Part shown: piece by piece, positions 35,058 to 41,908 of the stretch
Layout: every line of letters begins with the position of its first letter
Position numbering within the stretch: position 1 is the first letter of the stretch
NCBI RefSeq assembly: GCF_004801315.1
Contig: NZ_SSNW01000052.1
Location: 1 to 41,908, forward strand
Source of the DNA: Deinococcus sp. Arct2-2
GTDB taxonomy: Bacteria; Deinococcota; Deinococci; Deinococcales; Deinococcaceae
Reading direction: 5' to 3'
DNA: 41,908 bases
The notes under the pieces: generated by a model
What the model was told of the DNA's origin: nothing
Database searches by the model: none
What the model saw: the letters and a program-made list of their open reading frames with translations, nothing else
Program-made: the position numbers and the translations under genes

Positions 35058-35283
35058 CGGATGGTTGGAAGGCGGGGAGCGTGCCTGTGCAGCCTAGAGG
35101 GGGAGCTAGGAGCAGCCGCCTGAGAGGGACAGGACTCGGAGTGTTGCGGCTGTGATTTGGCAGAGTGATTAGGATTGGGACGATGAGCAGCCGTATGAAG
35201 GGCCGTCCATAGTGTGAAGGGCGGGGAACTCTCTGCACACCGCCGCAAGATTCAGCTATTCGACATGCTCAAGCAATCCTTGA

Positions 35284-37902
35284 TTACGTGCCGCTTTCCG
35301 TCGTCTCTATCGGGGCGCTGCTGTCGTCCATGCTCCGCAACACGCCTTCAAACTGTTCCAAAATGTCTGGGTCAAGGTGCGTACCTGCCATGCGGCGCAT
35401 CTCGAACAAGGCGTCGTGTTGAGTCCACGATTTTTTGTAGGGGCGCTCGCTGGTCAGGGCGTCGTAGACGTCTACTACCGCAAAGAGCCGCGCCAGCATA
35501 GGAATTTCGTGCTGTGCCAAGCCGTCGGGGTAGCCGCGCCCGTCCCAGCGTTCGTGGTGGTGGCGCACCACACCCAGCACTTCGGGCGGCACGAATTCCT
35601 GTTCTCTCAGCATTTGCTCGCCAATGGTGACGTGTTGGTGCATCAGCTCGCGCTCCCGCGCCGTCAGGGGGCCAGTTTTCAGCAGTACGGCGTCTGGAAT
35701 GGCAATTTTGCCGAGGTCGTGCAGATACGCGCCCCAGCGGAGGTGGGTCAGTTGGGTAAAATCGAGGTCGAGGTGTAGGCCAAGTTTCAGCGCCCATTCG
35801 GTCACTCGGTCAGTGTGGCCTTTGGTTTCGTAGCTGCGGTATTCCAGCACCGTGCCCAGCACCCGGAAAGCCTGTTCGCGGGTGTGCGCCAACGTTCGCA
35901 GAGCCACATAGCGTTCGGCGGCGCTACTCACCCGCTGCGCCAACAGTGCCAGCAGGCCGGGTGTTTCGGGTGCTGGGCTGGCTCCCTCCCGCGTGTCCAG
36001 CAGCGCCAGTACGCCTGTGGTGCGCCCCGAAGACTGAATAGGCGTGAGCAGGGCGCTGGTCAGCGGAAGTGATAACAGCGGATGCGGCGCACTCAGCAGC
36101 AGTTGTTCGCCGCCGCTGGCAACGGTTCGCAGCATGCTCAGGGGCACGGTCAATTGCTCTTGGCCCACCTGCACAATCGAGGTCAGGTCTGCCGCGCCGC
36201 CTTCCGTGCCGCGTGTGGTCTGCACCGTCAGGTACGTGCCCGACTGCGCCCCGGTGCGCCCCGTCAGGTGGGTCAATCCGCGCTCGGCCAGCGTGTACGG
36301 AATATCGGTTTCCCCCAAACTCCGCAGCAGGCTCAGGGCGGTCAGGTGTCCATCGGCATCCGAGCCGGGCAGGTCGCCCAGCAAGCTTTGCAGGTGGGCG
36401 GGATGGTTGGCCGCCTCCAGCAGCGCCGTCCACGCTTCCGGGTTGGGATGAGACGGCCAGTAGGGGCACTGGAAGACCCACGCCCCGGCGAGTGGCCCCG
36501 CCGCCCGCAGAGGCACCACCAAGGTCGCCTGACGCGCCGCAAAGCGTCCGAAGGCCAGCACGAACGGGGTGACGACGTGGCCCGCTGCCAACCGCCGTAC
36601 CAACGAACTCCGCAGCAAGCGGTTCAGATCCGGCTGGCTGAGGCTGCCCAGTTGCACCGGACAAAAGACCTGCACCGATGACGTGGGGGACGGGATTGGG
36701 GACACCTCTGAGGCAGAAGGCTCTGGGCGCTGCACCGTAATCAGCGCCGCGCCTCTGGCCCCTACCAAGCGCATGGCCGAATGCAGGGGCGCGTCGGGGG
36801 AGGCGTCGTGGGTGGCCAGTGCCAACAGGTCGCCGCTGAGAACGCTGCCGAGATGCGCGGCCCGCTCGCGCCGCTGTGCCCGGCACTGGGCGCGGGCTTG
36901 AGCAGCCACCAACGTCAGCACTTGCAAAGCTGCTGCCCGTTCCTGCTGCTCAGCCGTTTGCTGTGTGGGTGCGGCCTGCTCTGGGGCTGATTGATCCGTG
37001 TGGAGGTGGGCAAGTTGGGTCTTTGCCGCTTGAATTCCGGATGTCTGCGTGCTGGATGTTTGGGGCTTGGCTGTTTGGGCTTTGGCTGTTCGGGATTTGG
37101 ATGTGCGCTGCGGCTGGCTCTCGCTGCGGCCTTCCCAAATCCACAGTGAGCCTACCGGGGTGCCGTCTGGCGCGTAGATCAGGGCGGGGCGGTGCGCCGA
37201 GTCCGAACTGTGGGCCTCTATGCCCAAAACGAGGGCGCTGTACGCCGCGTTCTGCTCTGTGTGCAGTTTCACGCCGTCGCTCAATTGAACCTGAGCCGCG
37301 CTGCCCCGCGCCTGCCAGTACGCCACTGCCGCCGCCAACGCAGCGGGCAAAGGGAGAGCCAGCCAGCCCACCATCTGTGCCGGAATAGCAGCGGGGAGAG
37401 CCGTCACAACAGGCGGCGCGGGTGCTTCGGGAGCCCGGGCGGAGGGCCAACTGAGCGTCAGGTACAGGGGTTGATTGCGGGTGTGCCGTTTGTCTGCACT
37501 GTCTTGCCCTTCGGCTCCGCTCGGCTCGTGCTGCCCCTGAACCGGGCCACTGAAACCCGGGCTACTGAAACACAGATCGGCGGTGGTCGTGCGGCGGTGT
37601 TGGCCCGGCCACCTGATGCCTATGGGGGCGGGGTCAGACAGCAGGACATGTCCGGTCAGGCGGGCCGCCGTGACATGGCGTTCGCGGATACAGGGCAGCC
37701 ATGCCAACGCCGCCCGCAACTTGTCGGGGGCCGCCGACTCTACCGACAGGTGTCCATCTGGGTGAAGACACAGTTGGGCTTCTCCGGGCGGCACTTGGTA
37801 GGCAGCGACTGGATTGGGGGTGGTGGGCCGATTTTTATCAGACTGCGCCACAACGGCAGACGCCCCGGCAGGTGCGTGCAATGTGTTGCGGCTGTCTTTC
37901 AC
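35284..37902 (-). CDS. HD-GYP domain protein, predicted cyclic di-GMP phosphodiesterase
   Basis: An 872-aa protein with no membrane segment. Residues 1-265 hold no known domain. At about 265-320 is a low-complexity Lys/Gln/Thr/Ser linker with repeated K-x-Q-T units. About 325-690 look like two divergent GAF-type sensor domains. The catalytic HD-GYP domain starts near 690: YRSYETKGHTDRV, HDLGK at 728-732, HVTIGEQML, HHHERWDGRGYPDGL with GYP at 790-792, and DVYDALTSERPYKKSW. All metal ligands expected for the family are present, so cleavage of cyclic di-GMP is likely. The signal sensed is unknown. The GTG start follows GGGGGA by about 5 nt. Confidence 0.92.
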   Translation of the reverse strand: MKDSRNTLHAPAGASAVVAQSDKNRPTTPNPVAAYQVPPGEAQLCLHPDGHLSVESAAPDKLRAALAWLPCIRERHVTAARLTGHVLLSDPAPIGIRWPGQHRRTTTADLCFSSPGFSGPVQGQHEPSGAEGQDSADKRHTRNQPLYLTLSWPSARAPEAPAPPVVTALPAAIPAQMVGWLALPLPAALAAAVAYWQARGSAAQVQLSDGVKLHTEQNAAYSALVLGIEAHSSDSAHRPALIYAPDGTPVGSLWIWEGRSESQPQRTSKSRTAKAQTAKPQTSSTQTSGIQAAKTQLAHLHTDQSAPEQAAPTQQTAEQQERAAALQVLTLVAAQARAQCRAQRRERAAHLGSVLSGDLLALATHDASPDAPLHSAMRLVGARGAALITVQRPEPSASEVSPIPSPTSSVQVFCPVQLGSLSQPDLNRLLRSSLVRRLAAGHVVTPFVLAFGRFAARQATLVVPLRAAGPLAGAWVFQCPYWPSHPNPEAWTALLEAANHPAHLQSLLGDLPGSDADGHLTALSLLRSLGETDIPYTLAERGLTHLTGRTGAQSGTYLTVQTTRGTEGGAADLTSIVQVGQEQLTVPLSMLRTVASGGEQLLLSAPHPLLSLPLTSALLTPIQSSGRTTGVLALLDTREGASPAPETPGLLALLAQRVSSAAERYVALRTLAHTREQAFRVLGTVLEYRSYETKGHTDRVTEWALKLGLHLDLDFTQLTHLRWGAYLHDLGKIAIPDAVLLKTGPLTARERELMHQHVTIGEQMLREQEFVPPEVLGVVRHHHERWDGRGYPDGLAQHEIPMLARLFAVVDVYDALTSERPYKKSWTQHDALFEMRRMAGTHLDPDILEQFEGVLRSMDDSSAPIETTESGT

Positions 37903-38015
37903 GGAGTTCCCCCAAAGTGTGCCCTCTGCGTTCAGAGGTTGTTACCGAAGTGTAAGGCTAAAGTCTGAAGATCAGAAGTGTTAAGGAAGTCAGTCCACTG
38001 GGGGCTTGCGCGGAG

Positions 38016-38030
38016 CAACATTTTGTGTTG
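38016..38030. promoter_or_regulatory. Small inverted repeat upstream of the HD-GYP gene
   Basis: CAACA and TGTTG flank TTTTG. The gap 37903-38272 has no gene. It also contains the hairpin GCCTCA/TGAGGC (38114-38135), without a T-run. Functions unknown. Confidence 0.3.
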
Positions 38031-38163
38031 AACCACTTAACATCAACTCTATTTTTATCTCACATTAACAATGAGAATGACCGCCGAGTTCTAGACGAAT
38101 CGGAAAAGTTGCTGCCTCAGCGTTTGCCTTGAGGCTGATCAGGTCTAACGCCTTCGCCCGTAA

Positions 38164-38188
38164 TTGACCGGTTGAATAGTACACTATT
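38164..38188 (+). promoter_or_regulatory. TTGACC element with overlapping perfect palindrome
   Basis: TTGACC (38164-38169) is followed by AATAGT-AC-ACTATT (38175-38188), a 14-bp element with perfect 6-bp arms. It is AT-rich in a GC-rich gap, about 85 nt upstream of prmA. It may be an operator. Confidence 0.45.
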
Positions 38189-38259
38189 TTAGTGGGCCTG
38201 CGGGGTGAAGTTGGGGGTACGGGCCTACGGCGCTGAGCGTATAGGGCTGGGTCAGCCGC

Positions 38260-38265
38260 TACACT
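38260..38265 (+). promoter_or_regulatory. Candidate -10 box for a leaderless prmA mRNA
   Basis: TACACT ends 7 nt before the prmA ATG; no Shine-Dalgarno is present. Confidence 0.5.
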
Positions 38266-38272
38266 CTGGCCT

Positions 38273-39100
38273 ATGTTGGTGTATCACCTGCCCGGAACCT
38301 TTGAAACCCGCGAAGCCCACCTCGACCTGTTGTGGGAGGCGGGAGCCACAGGCCTCGAAGAACGCGCTGGACTGATCCGCGCCTATTTCAACGCCCAGAG
38401 CGACCTTGATCCTGCTATTGCCGACGGCGAGTGGCGAGAGGAAGCCGAGCAGGACTGGCAGGCCGAATTTCGCCGCACCTTGCGCCCCGTGAAAGCCGGA
38501 CGCCTGACCATCGTGCCGCCTTGGCTGCTGCACGAAGTTGAAGCTGGGCAAGTGCCGCTGATCATCGAACCCGGCATGGCCTTCGGCACGGGCCACCACG
38601 CCACTACGCGCATGGCCGTAGAAGCCCTCTCTGCGCTGGAGTTGACTGGCCTGCGCGTGCTGGACGTAGGCACAGGCAGCGGCGTGCTGGCGATTGCCGC
38701 CGCGTTGCTGGGCGCTGAACACGCGCTGGGCGTCGATATCGACCCGCTGACCATTCCGATTGCCCGCGAAAATGCCGAGATCAACAGCGTGCCCGCCGGA
38801 CGCAGCCGCTTTGAAGAAGGCTCTTTGGGACTGGGCAATTCTGGTGGGCAAGAGGATGATTGGCAAGACGAGCCATTTGATGTGCTGGTAGCCAACCTGT
38901 ACGCCGAACTGCACGACCTGTTGGCCGGAGAATACGCCGCGCAGTTGCGGGCGGGCGGGCCACTGATCCTGACCGGAATCCTGACCAATAAGCTGCCGCT
39001 GGTGCGTGAAGCGCTAGACCGGGAAGGCTTCGAGGCCGTGCAGGTGCGTGAAGACGGCGAATGGGTGTTGGTCACGGCCCGCGCCCCTGCCCACCGATGA
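38273..39100 (+). CDS. prmA: Ribosomal protein L11 methyltransferase
   Basis: It methylates ribosomal protein L11 using S-adenosylmethionine. The 275-aa protein has the N-terminal substrate-recognition part (about 1-95), a linker with [20 protein letters not shown], and the methyltransferase fold with [40 protein letters not shown] and [15 protein letters not shown], where the NPPY-like motif reads VANLYA, as in PrmA. It is first in an operon with rsmE, which starts 10 nt after its stop. Confidence 0.95.
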   Translation: MLVYHLPGTFETREAHLDLLWEAGATGLEERAGLIRAYFNAQSDLDPAIADGEWREEAEQDWQAEFRRTLRPVKAGRLTIVPPWLLHEVEAGQVPLIIEPGMAFGTGHHATTRMAVEALSALELTGLRVLDVGTGSGVLAIAAALLGAEHALGVDIDPLTIPIARENAEINSVPAGRSRFEEGSLGLGNSGGQEDDWQDEPFDVLVANLYAELHDLLAGEYAAQLRAGGPLILTGILTNKLPLVREALDREGFEAVQVREDGEWVLVTARAPAHR

Positions 39101-39110
39101 GGGCTGTCAG

Positions 39111-39800
39111 GTGAGCGTGCGGATAAAGGTAGACGCCCTCACGCCCACCATCTTGCTCGGCCCGCGTGAGGCGCGGCATGTGCAGGTGTTGCGCCTCGGC
39201 CCCGGCGACAGCCTGCGCGTGTTTGATGGACAGGGCGTGGAGGCTGAGGCCACCCTGACCGAACTGACCGAATTGGGCGCAGTGCTGACTTTGGGCGCGG
39301 GCGTGCAGGCCACTGCCGAAACGCCGCAGCCCGTGACCCTCGCCATCGCGCTCCTCAAGGGCGACAAGCTGAGCGACGTGACCCGCGCCGCCACCGAACT
39401 TGGCGTGGCCCGCATTCAACTCCTCATCACCCGGCACGCCGACGTCCGCGAAATTGGCACGCAAAAGCTGCTGCGCCTGCGCCGGGTGGCCGAAGAAGCC
39501 AGCAAACAATCCCGCCGCGCCGTGACGCCCGAAGTGCTGGAGCCGCTGCCTTTGGCCGAGTTCGTGTGGTCAGGCACGCTCTTTTTGGCCCATCCCGGCA
39601 GCCGCGCTACGTTGGCAGAACACCTGAACTGGGCCGCCCCAGTCACCGTTCTGACTGGGCCGGAAGGCGGATTTTCTGACCCCGAAGTGTCGCAGTTGCA
39701 GGAGCGTGGGGCGGTGGCGGTGACGCTCGGCCCCCGGATTCTGCGGGCGGAAACTGCGCCGATTGCGCTGCTGGGGGCGATTGTGGCGACGGGGGTTTAG
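39111..39800 (+). CDS. rsmE: 16S rRNA (uracil-1498-N3) methyltransferase
   Basis: It methylates U1498 of 16S rRNA. The GTG at 39111, with GAGGG 7 nt upstream, gives 229 aa. It has the N-terminal PUA-like part (RIKVDALTPTILLGPREARHVQVLRLGPGDSLRVFDGQG), LAIALLKGDKLSDVTRAATELGVARIQLL, and the SPOUT knot with LTGPEGGFSDPEV and LGPRILRAETAPIALLG. The frame extends 21 codons into prmA, which I reject because the RsmE N-terminus lies downstream of this GTG. The prmA-rsmE order is common in bacteria. Confidence 0.95.
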   Translation: MSVRIKVDALTPTILLGPREARHVQVLRLGPGDSLRVFDGQGVEAEATLTELTELGAVLTLGAGVQATAETPQPVTLAIALLKGDKLSDVTRAATELGVARIQLLITRHADVREIGTQKLLRLRRVAEEASKQSRRAVTPEVLEPLPLAEFVWSGTLFLAHPGSRATLAEHLNWAAPVTVLTGPEGGFSDPEVSQLQERGAVAVTLGPRILRAETAPIALLGAIVATGV

Positions 39801-39857
39801 GGTAATAGTCTGAGGTTGCTGGGGGCTTTGTCTAAAGGTCGAAGGTCTAAGGAAGGT

Positions 39858-39935
39858 CAAGAGCAATCGCTGCGCTCACTTCCCCTCACCCCGCTGCGGT
39901 GCAGCGCCCCTCTCCCACAAGGGGCGAGGGCTAAA
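39858..39935 (-). repeat. Intergenic repeat family A, partial copy 6
   Basis: The reverse complement carries the right-hand block of the family: AGCCCTCGCCCCTTGTGGGA, GAGGGGCGCTGCACCGCAGC, GGGGTGAGGGG. It lies between rsmE and the IS630-type remnant, and is preceded by short GGTCTAAGG-type direct repeats (39830-39860) also seen near 5805-5835. Confidence 0.65.
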
Positions 39936-39978
39936 GGCAAACACTAAAAACCTTGTTTAAGTACAGCAAGATAATTTT

Positions 39979-40347
39979 TTAGATAAACTTTGCACCAATG
40001 GCGCTGAGGGCGAGATGTAGTGCAGCCTCAAGTTCAGCCAGAGTGTTGTAGGAGCGGCGGGGCATCAACACCCCTTTGATCTGCTTCCAAATCCCCTCAA
40101 TCAGGTTCAGGAACGGTGCATAGGGCGGAAGATACCGGAGATACAGGCCCTGGGCTTCCCAACCGATTTGTTTTTCCCGAATGGCTTTGCCCCGATGAAC
40201 TGCAGCATTGTCGAGGACGATCACAGTGAGCCGGGACGGCTCACTGTGCTGAGCAAGGGTATCCAGATAGGCGATCACCTGTCCTTGATTGCACCTGCCC
40301 TGCAACGTACGCAGCTCCAATGCTGGCGTTGTGCCGTGCAGCGTGGG
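39979..40347 (-). pseudogene. IS630-family transposase, C-terminal part split by IS30
   Basis: The last 123 codons of a DDE transposase: LHGTTPALELRTLQGRCNQGQVIAYLDTLAQHSEP, VIVLDNAAVHRGKAI with the second catalytic aspartate, and LRYLPPYAPFLNLIEGIWKQIKGVLMPRR with the catalytic glutamate. The open frame continues to 40848, but that part is the antisense of the inserted IS30 element and is not protein of this gene. The upstream half reappears at 41803-41908. Codon use and domain are typical of Deinococcus IS630 elements. The element's outer end near 39945-39978 was not resolved. Confidence 0.8.
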
Positions 40348-40371
40348 TGAATTCAAGTGGTCGTCGCAACA
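40346..40371. repeat. Left terminal inverted repeat of the IS30 element
   Basis: It pairs with 41777-41802 with three mismatches out of 26. ATTCAAG, GGT and GTCGCAACA are the identical blocks. Confidence 0.8.
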
Positions 40372-40391
40372 CCTCAAACCAGGGGGTTGTG

Positions 40392-41795
40392 ATGAAACAT
40401 GTGAAACGGCAGTCAGATCGATCTGGACGGAGTAAGATGAGTTCACCAGGACGGCCAAGACTGGCACGGCGTGAAGCTCAGCAGCGGTTCTGGACGTTGA
40501 TCGCCGCAGGGTGGTCGAGTGTCGACGCTGCGACGGGCGCAGGGATCTCGCCAGCGGTTGGGACACGGTGGTTCCGGGAGGCCGGTGGCATGCCAACACC
40601 AACGTGAGGCCCAAAAGCAACCCCCCTTTCTGGGCGCTGTTTATCGTTTGTCGAGCGCGAAGAGATCGCACTCTCCCGAGCGCAACAGCTCGGCATTCGC
40701 GAGATTGCCCGTCGATTGAAGCGAGCGGCATCGACGATTTCACGTGAGGTACGGCGCAACGCCGCCACACGGAATGGTGGCCTATTGTACCGGGCGACCA
40801 CCGCGCAGTGGCACGCCGAGCGTGCCGCCCGGCGTCCAAAGCCAGCAAAACTGGCGGTCAACGTGACTTTGCGGACGTATGTCGAAGATCGGTTGTCGGG
40901 CGTATTGGTCTCGGCCACAGGAACGCCGATTCCTGGGCCAACAGTGGCTTGGAAGGGCCGCCGTCATGGTCAGCGACAGGCTCGGCGGTGGACCGCGGCG
41001 TGGAGTCCAGAACAAATCGCCCAGCGCTTGCGACTCGACTTCCCGGAGGATGACACTATGCGCATCAGCCACGAAGCCATTTACCAAGCGCTGTACATCG
41101 AAGGTCGCGGCGCAACGCGCCACGACCTGACGGCTTGTCTCCGGACGGGCCGAGTGCTGCGCGTGCCGCGGGCACGCCGGTACAGCCCGGGCAAAACGTT
41201 CGTTATTCCCGAGGTCATGCTCAAAGCGCGCCCAGAGGAGGCGACGAACCGGGAAGTGCCCGGTCACTGGGAGGGAGATCTCATCCTCGGGTTGGGCAGC
41301 TCATCGATCGGCACACTCGTGGAGCGCACCACGCGCTTCACCCTGTTGTTGCACCTGCCCCGGATGCCGGAATATGGTCTGCAGGCGCCGGTGAAGAACG
41401 GGCCAGCTTTGGCTGGCCACGGTGCTCAGGCCGTCCGGGAAGCCATTGCCCGGGTGATGACGACCGTGCCCCCCCAGCTCCGCCGCTCACTGACTTGGGA
41501 TCAGGGTGCAGAAATGAGTCAGCACGAACACCTGCACCTGGACACGGGGGTGGGCATCTATTTCTGCGAGCCGAGAAGCCCTTGGCAGAGAGGGACAAAC
41601 GAAAATACCAACGGGCTCTTGCGCCAATACTTTCCGAAAGGCACGGAGTTGAGCCTGCACAGCGCAGACGACCTCGCGGCTGTAGCAAAGACGCTCAATG
41701 CCAGACCACGCAAAGTCTTGGGGTGGCAGACACCCAAGGAGGCCTTTGAATACGCGCTACACGGACTTGAAGCTGCTGTTGCGACCACCGCTTGA
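40392..41795 (+). pseudogene. IS30-family transposase interrupted by an in-frame stop
   Basis: The reading frame from 40392 (or the ATG at 40437, MSSPGRPRLARREAQQRFW) to 41795 is continuous except for TGA at 40605-40607. Before it lies the N-terminal helix-turn-helix (WTLIAAGWSSVDAATGAGISPAVGTRWFREAGGM). After it the family sequence resumes in the same frame: ATPLSGRCLSFVEREEIALSRAQQLGIREIARRLKRAASTISREVRRNAATR, then the DDE core with GHWEGDLILG, LTWDQGAEMS and NENTNGLLRQYFPKGTELS. A short stretch before the resumed frame reads NVRPK in another frame, so paired indels are an alternative to a simple nonsense change. A restart at TTG 40716 would give 359 aa lacking the N-terminal DNA-binding part. 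Confidence 0.8.
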
Positions 41796-41802
41796 ATCCA
41801 CC
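41777..41802. repeat. Right terminal inverted repeat of the IS30 element
   Basis: It begins TGTTGCGAC and pairs with the left repeat at 40346-40371. It overlaps the last codons of the transposase. Confidence 0.8.
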
Positions 41803-41908
41803 GGGTACGTACCGATCACATTGAGGCGACCTTGGGAGCCCCAGCGGGTCGGAATGCGGAACTGTTGTCCAGAGCCACGCCTAAACCACGTTGACGCCAC
41901 GGATCACA
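41803..41908 (-). pseudogene. IS630-family transposase, upstream part, runs off the window
   Basis: On the minus strand the frame reads TWFRRGSGQQFRIPTRWGSQGRLNVIGTYP, a typical IS630 segment between the first catalytic aspartate and the second. Joined to 40347 in the G-run it continues as TLHGTTPALELRTLQG. An in-frame TGA appears about 30 codons upstream, at the window edge, so the gene may have been damaged before the IS30 insertion. Confidence 0.6.

Larger units (their letters stand above)
40346..41802 (+). mobile_element. IS30-family insertion sequence inside an IS630-family gene
   Basis: Terminal inverted repeats of about 26 bp: the left begins near 40346 (GGTGAATTCAAGTGGTCGTC) and the right ends near 41802 (reverse complement GGTGGATTCAAGCGGTGGTC); 23 of 26 positions agree, both ending GTCGCAACA. 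G-runs (GGG) flank both ends, which suits a 2-3 bp target duplication in a G-run; the exact border could be 40346-40348. It carries one transposase gene with an in-frame TGA. The flanks belong to one interrupted IS630-type reading frame. Confidence 0.85.

Noticed and set aside
39801..39978. Target duplication or outer inverted repeat of the IS630 element
   Set aside because: The other end is outside the window, so no pairing can be shown.
40348..40848. N-terminal part of the long minus-strand frame ending at 39979
   Set aside because: It is antisense to the IS30 transposase; only the part left of 40347 has IS630 motifs.

Overview
The window is chromosomal DNA of a high-GC bacterium that is almost certainly a Deinococcus. 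Pointers are an RNase-free housekeeping set with RecD2 (no RecBC partner seen), an SbcD-SbcC pair, a HucR-type MarR regulator divergent from a uricase gene, a DUF4900/PilX-like pilus operon, and at least ten genes whose only visible promoter element is a TANNNT box 6-9 nt upstream of the start codon, the pattern of leaderless mRNAs known from Deinococcus. The genus call is inference from gene families and layout; no rRNA is present.

Layout. 1-4250: a terminator, then sbcD-sbcC on the minus strand (DNA end processing). 4270-8060: a plus-strand accessory block with a near-consensus promoter, a 1-nt-overlapping pair (small GEVTGHSHR protein plus a leucine-rich-like/DUF6745-like protein), then a von Willebrand A protein with a duplicated C-terminal domain. 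8360-10643: a possible small ORF and recD2. 10726-14677: a four-gene minor-pilin operon with 4-17 nt overlaps. 14700-16550: pyrG behind a terminator-like leader and convergent coaE, sharing a hairpin at their ends. 17556-18851: a secreted TPR protein. 19030-21490: urate catabolism, with a HucR-like repressor divergent from a fused OHCU decarboxylase/uricase gene and uraH; together these turn urate into (S)-allantoin. 21800-24232: malate synthase and an IclR regulator, with alternating TGAAA half-sites at the promoter. 24390-25149: Mn superoxide dismutase with a structured leader. 25165-27763: a lipoprotein and a large secreted beta-rich protein. 27866-30331: alanine racemase and type 2 isopentenyl-diphosphate isomerase. 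30421-30658: an initiator tRNA transcription unit. 30700-33100: an unknown small protein, a butyrate-kinase-type enzyme and long HPF. 33400-37902: a secreted protein, proC and an HD-GYP phosphodiesterase. 38164-39800: prmA-rsmE, translation-linked methyltransferases. 39979 to the end: an IS630-family transposase gene split by an IS30-family element whose own transposase frame carries a TGA.

Two families of GC-rich intergenic repeats (about eight copies, on both strands) punctuate the gaps between transcription units. The parts that look least described are the DUF6745-like pair with its promoter-proximal inverted repeat, the duplicated C-terminal domain of the vWA protein, the IclR-linked half-site array, and the repeat families.
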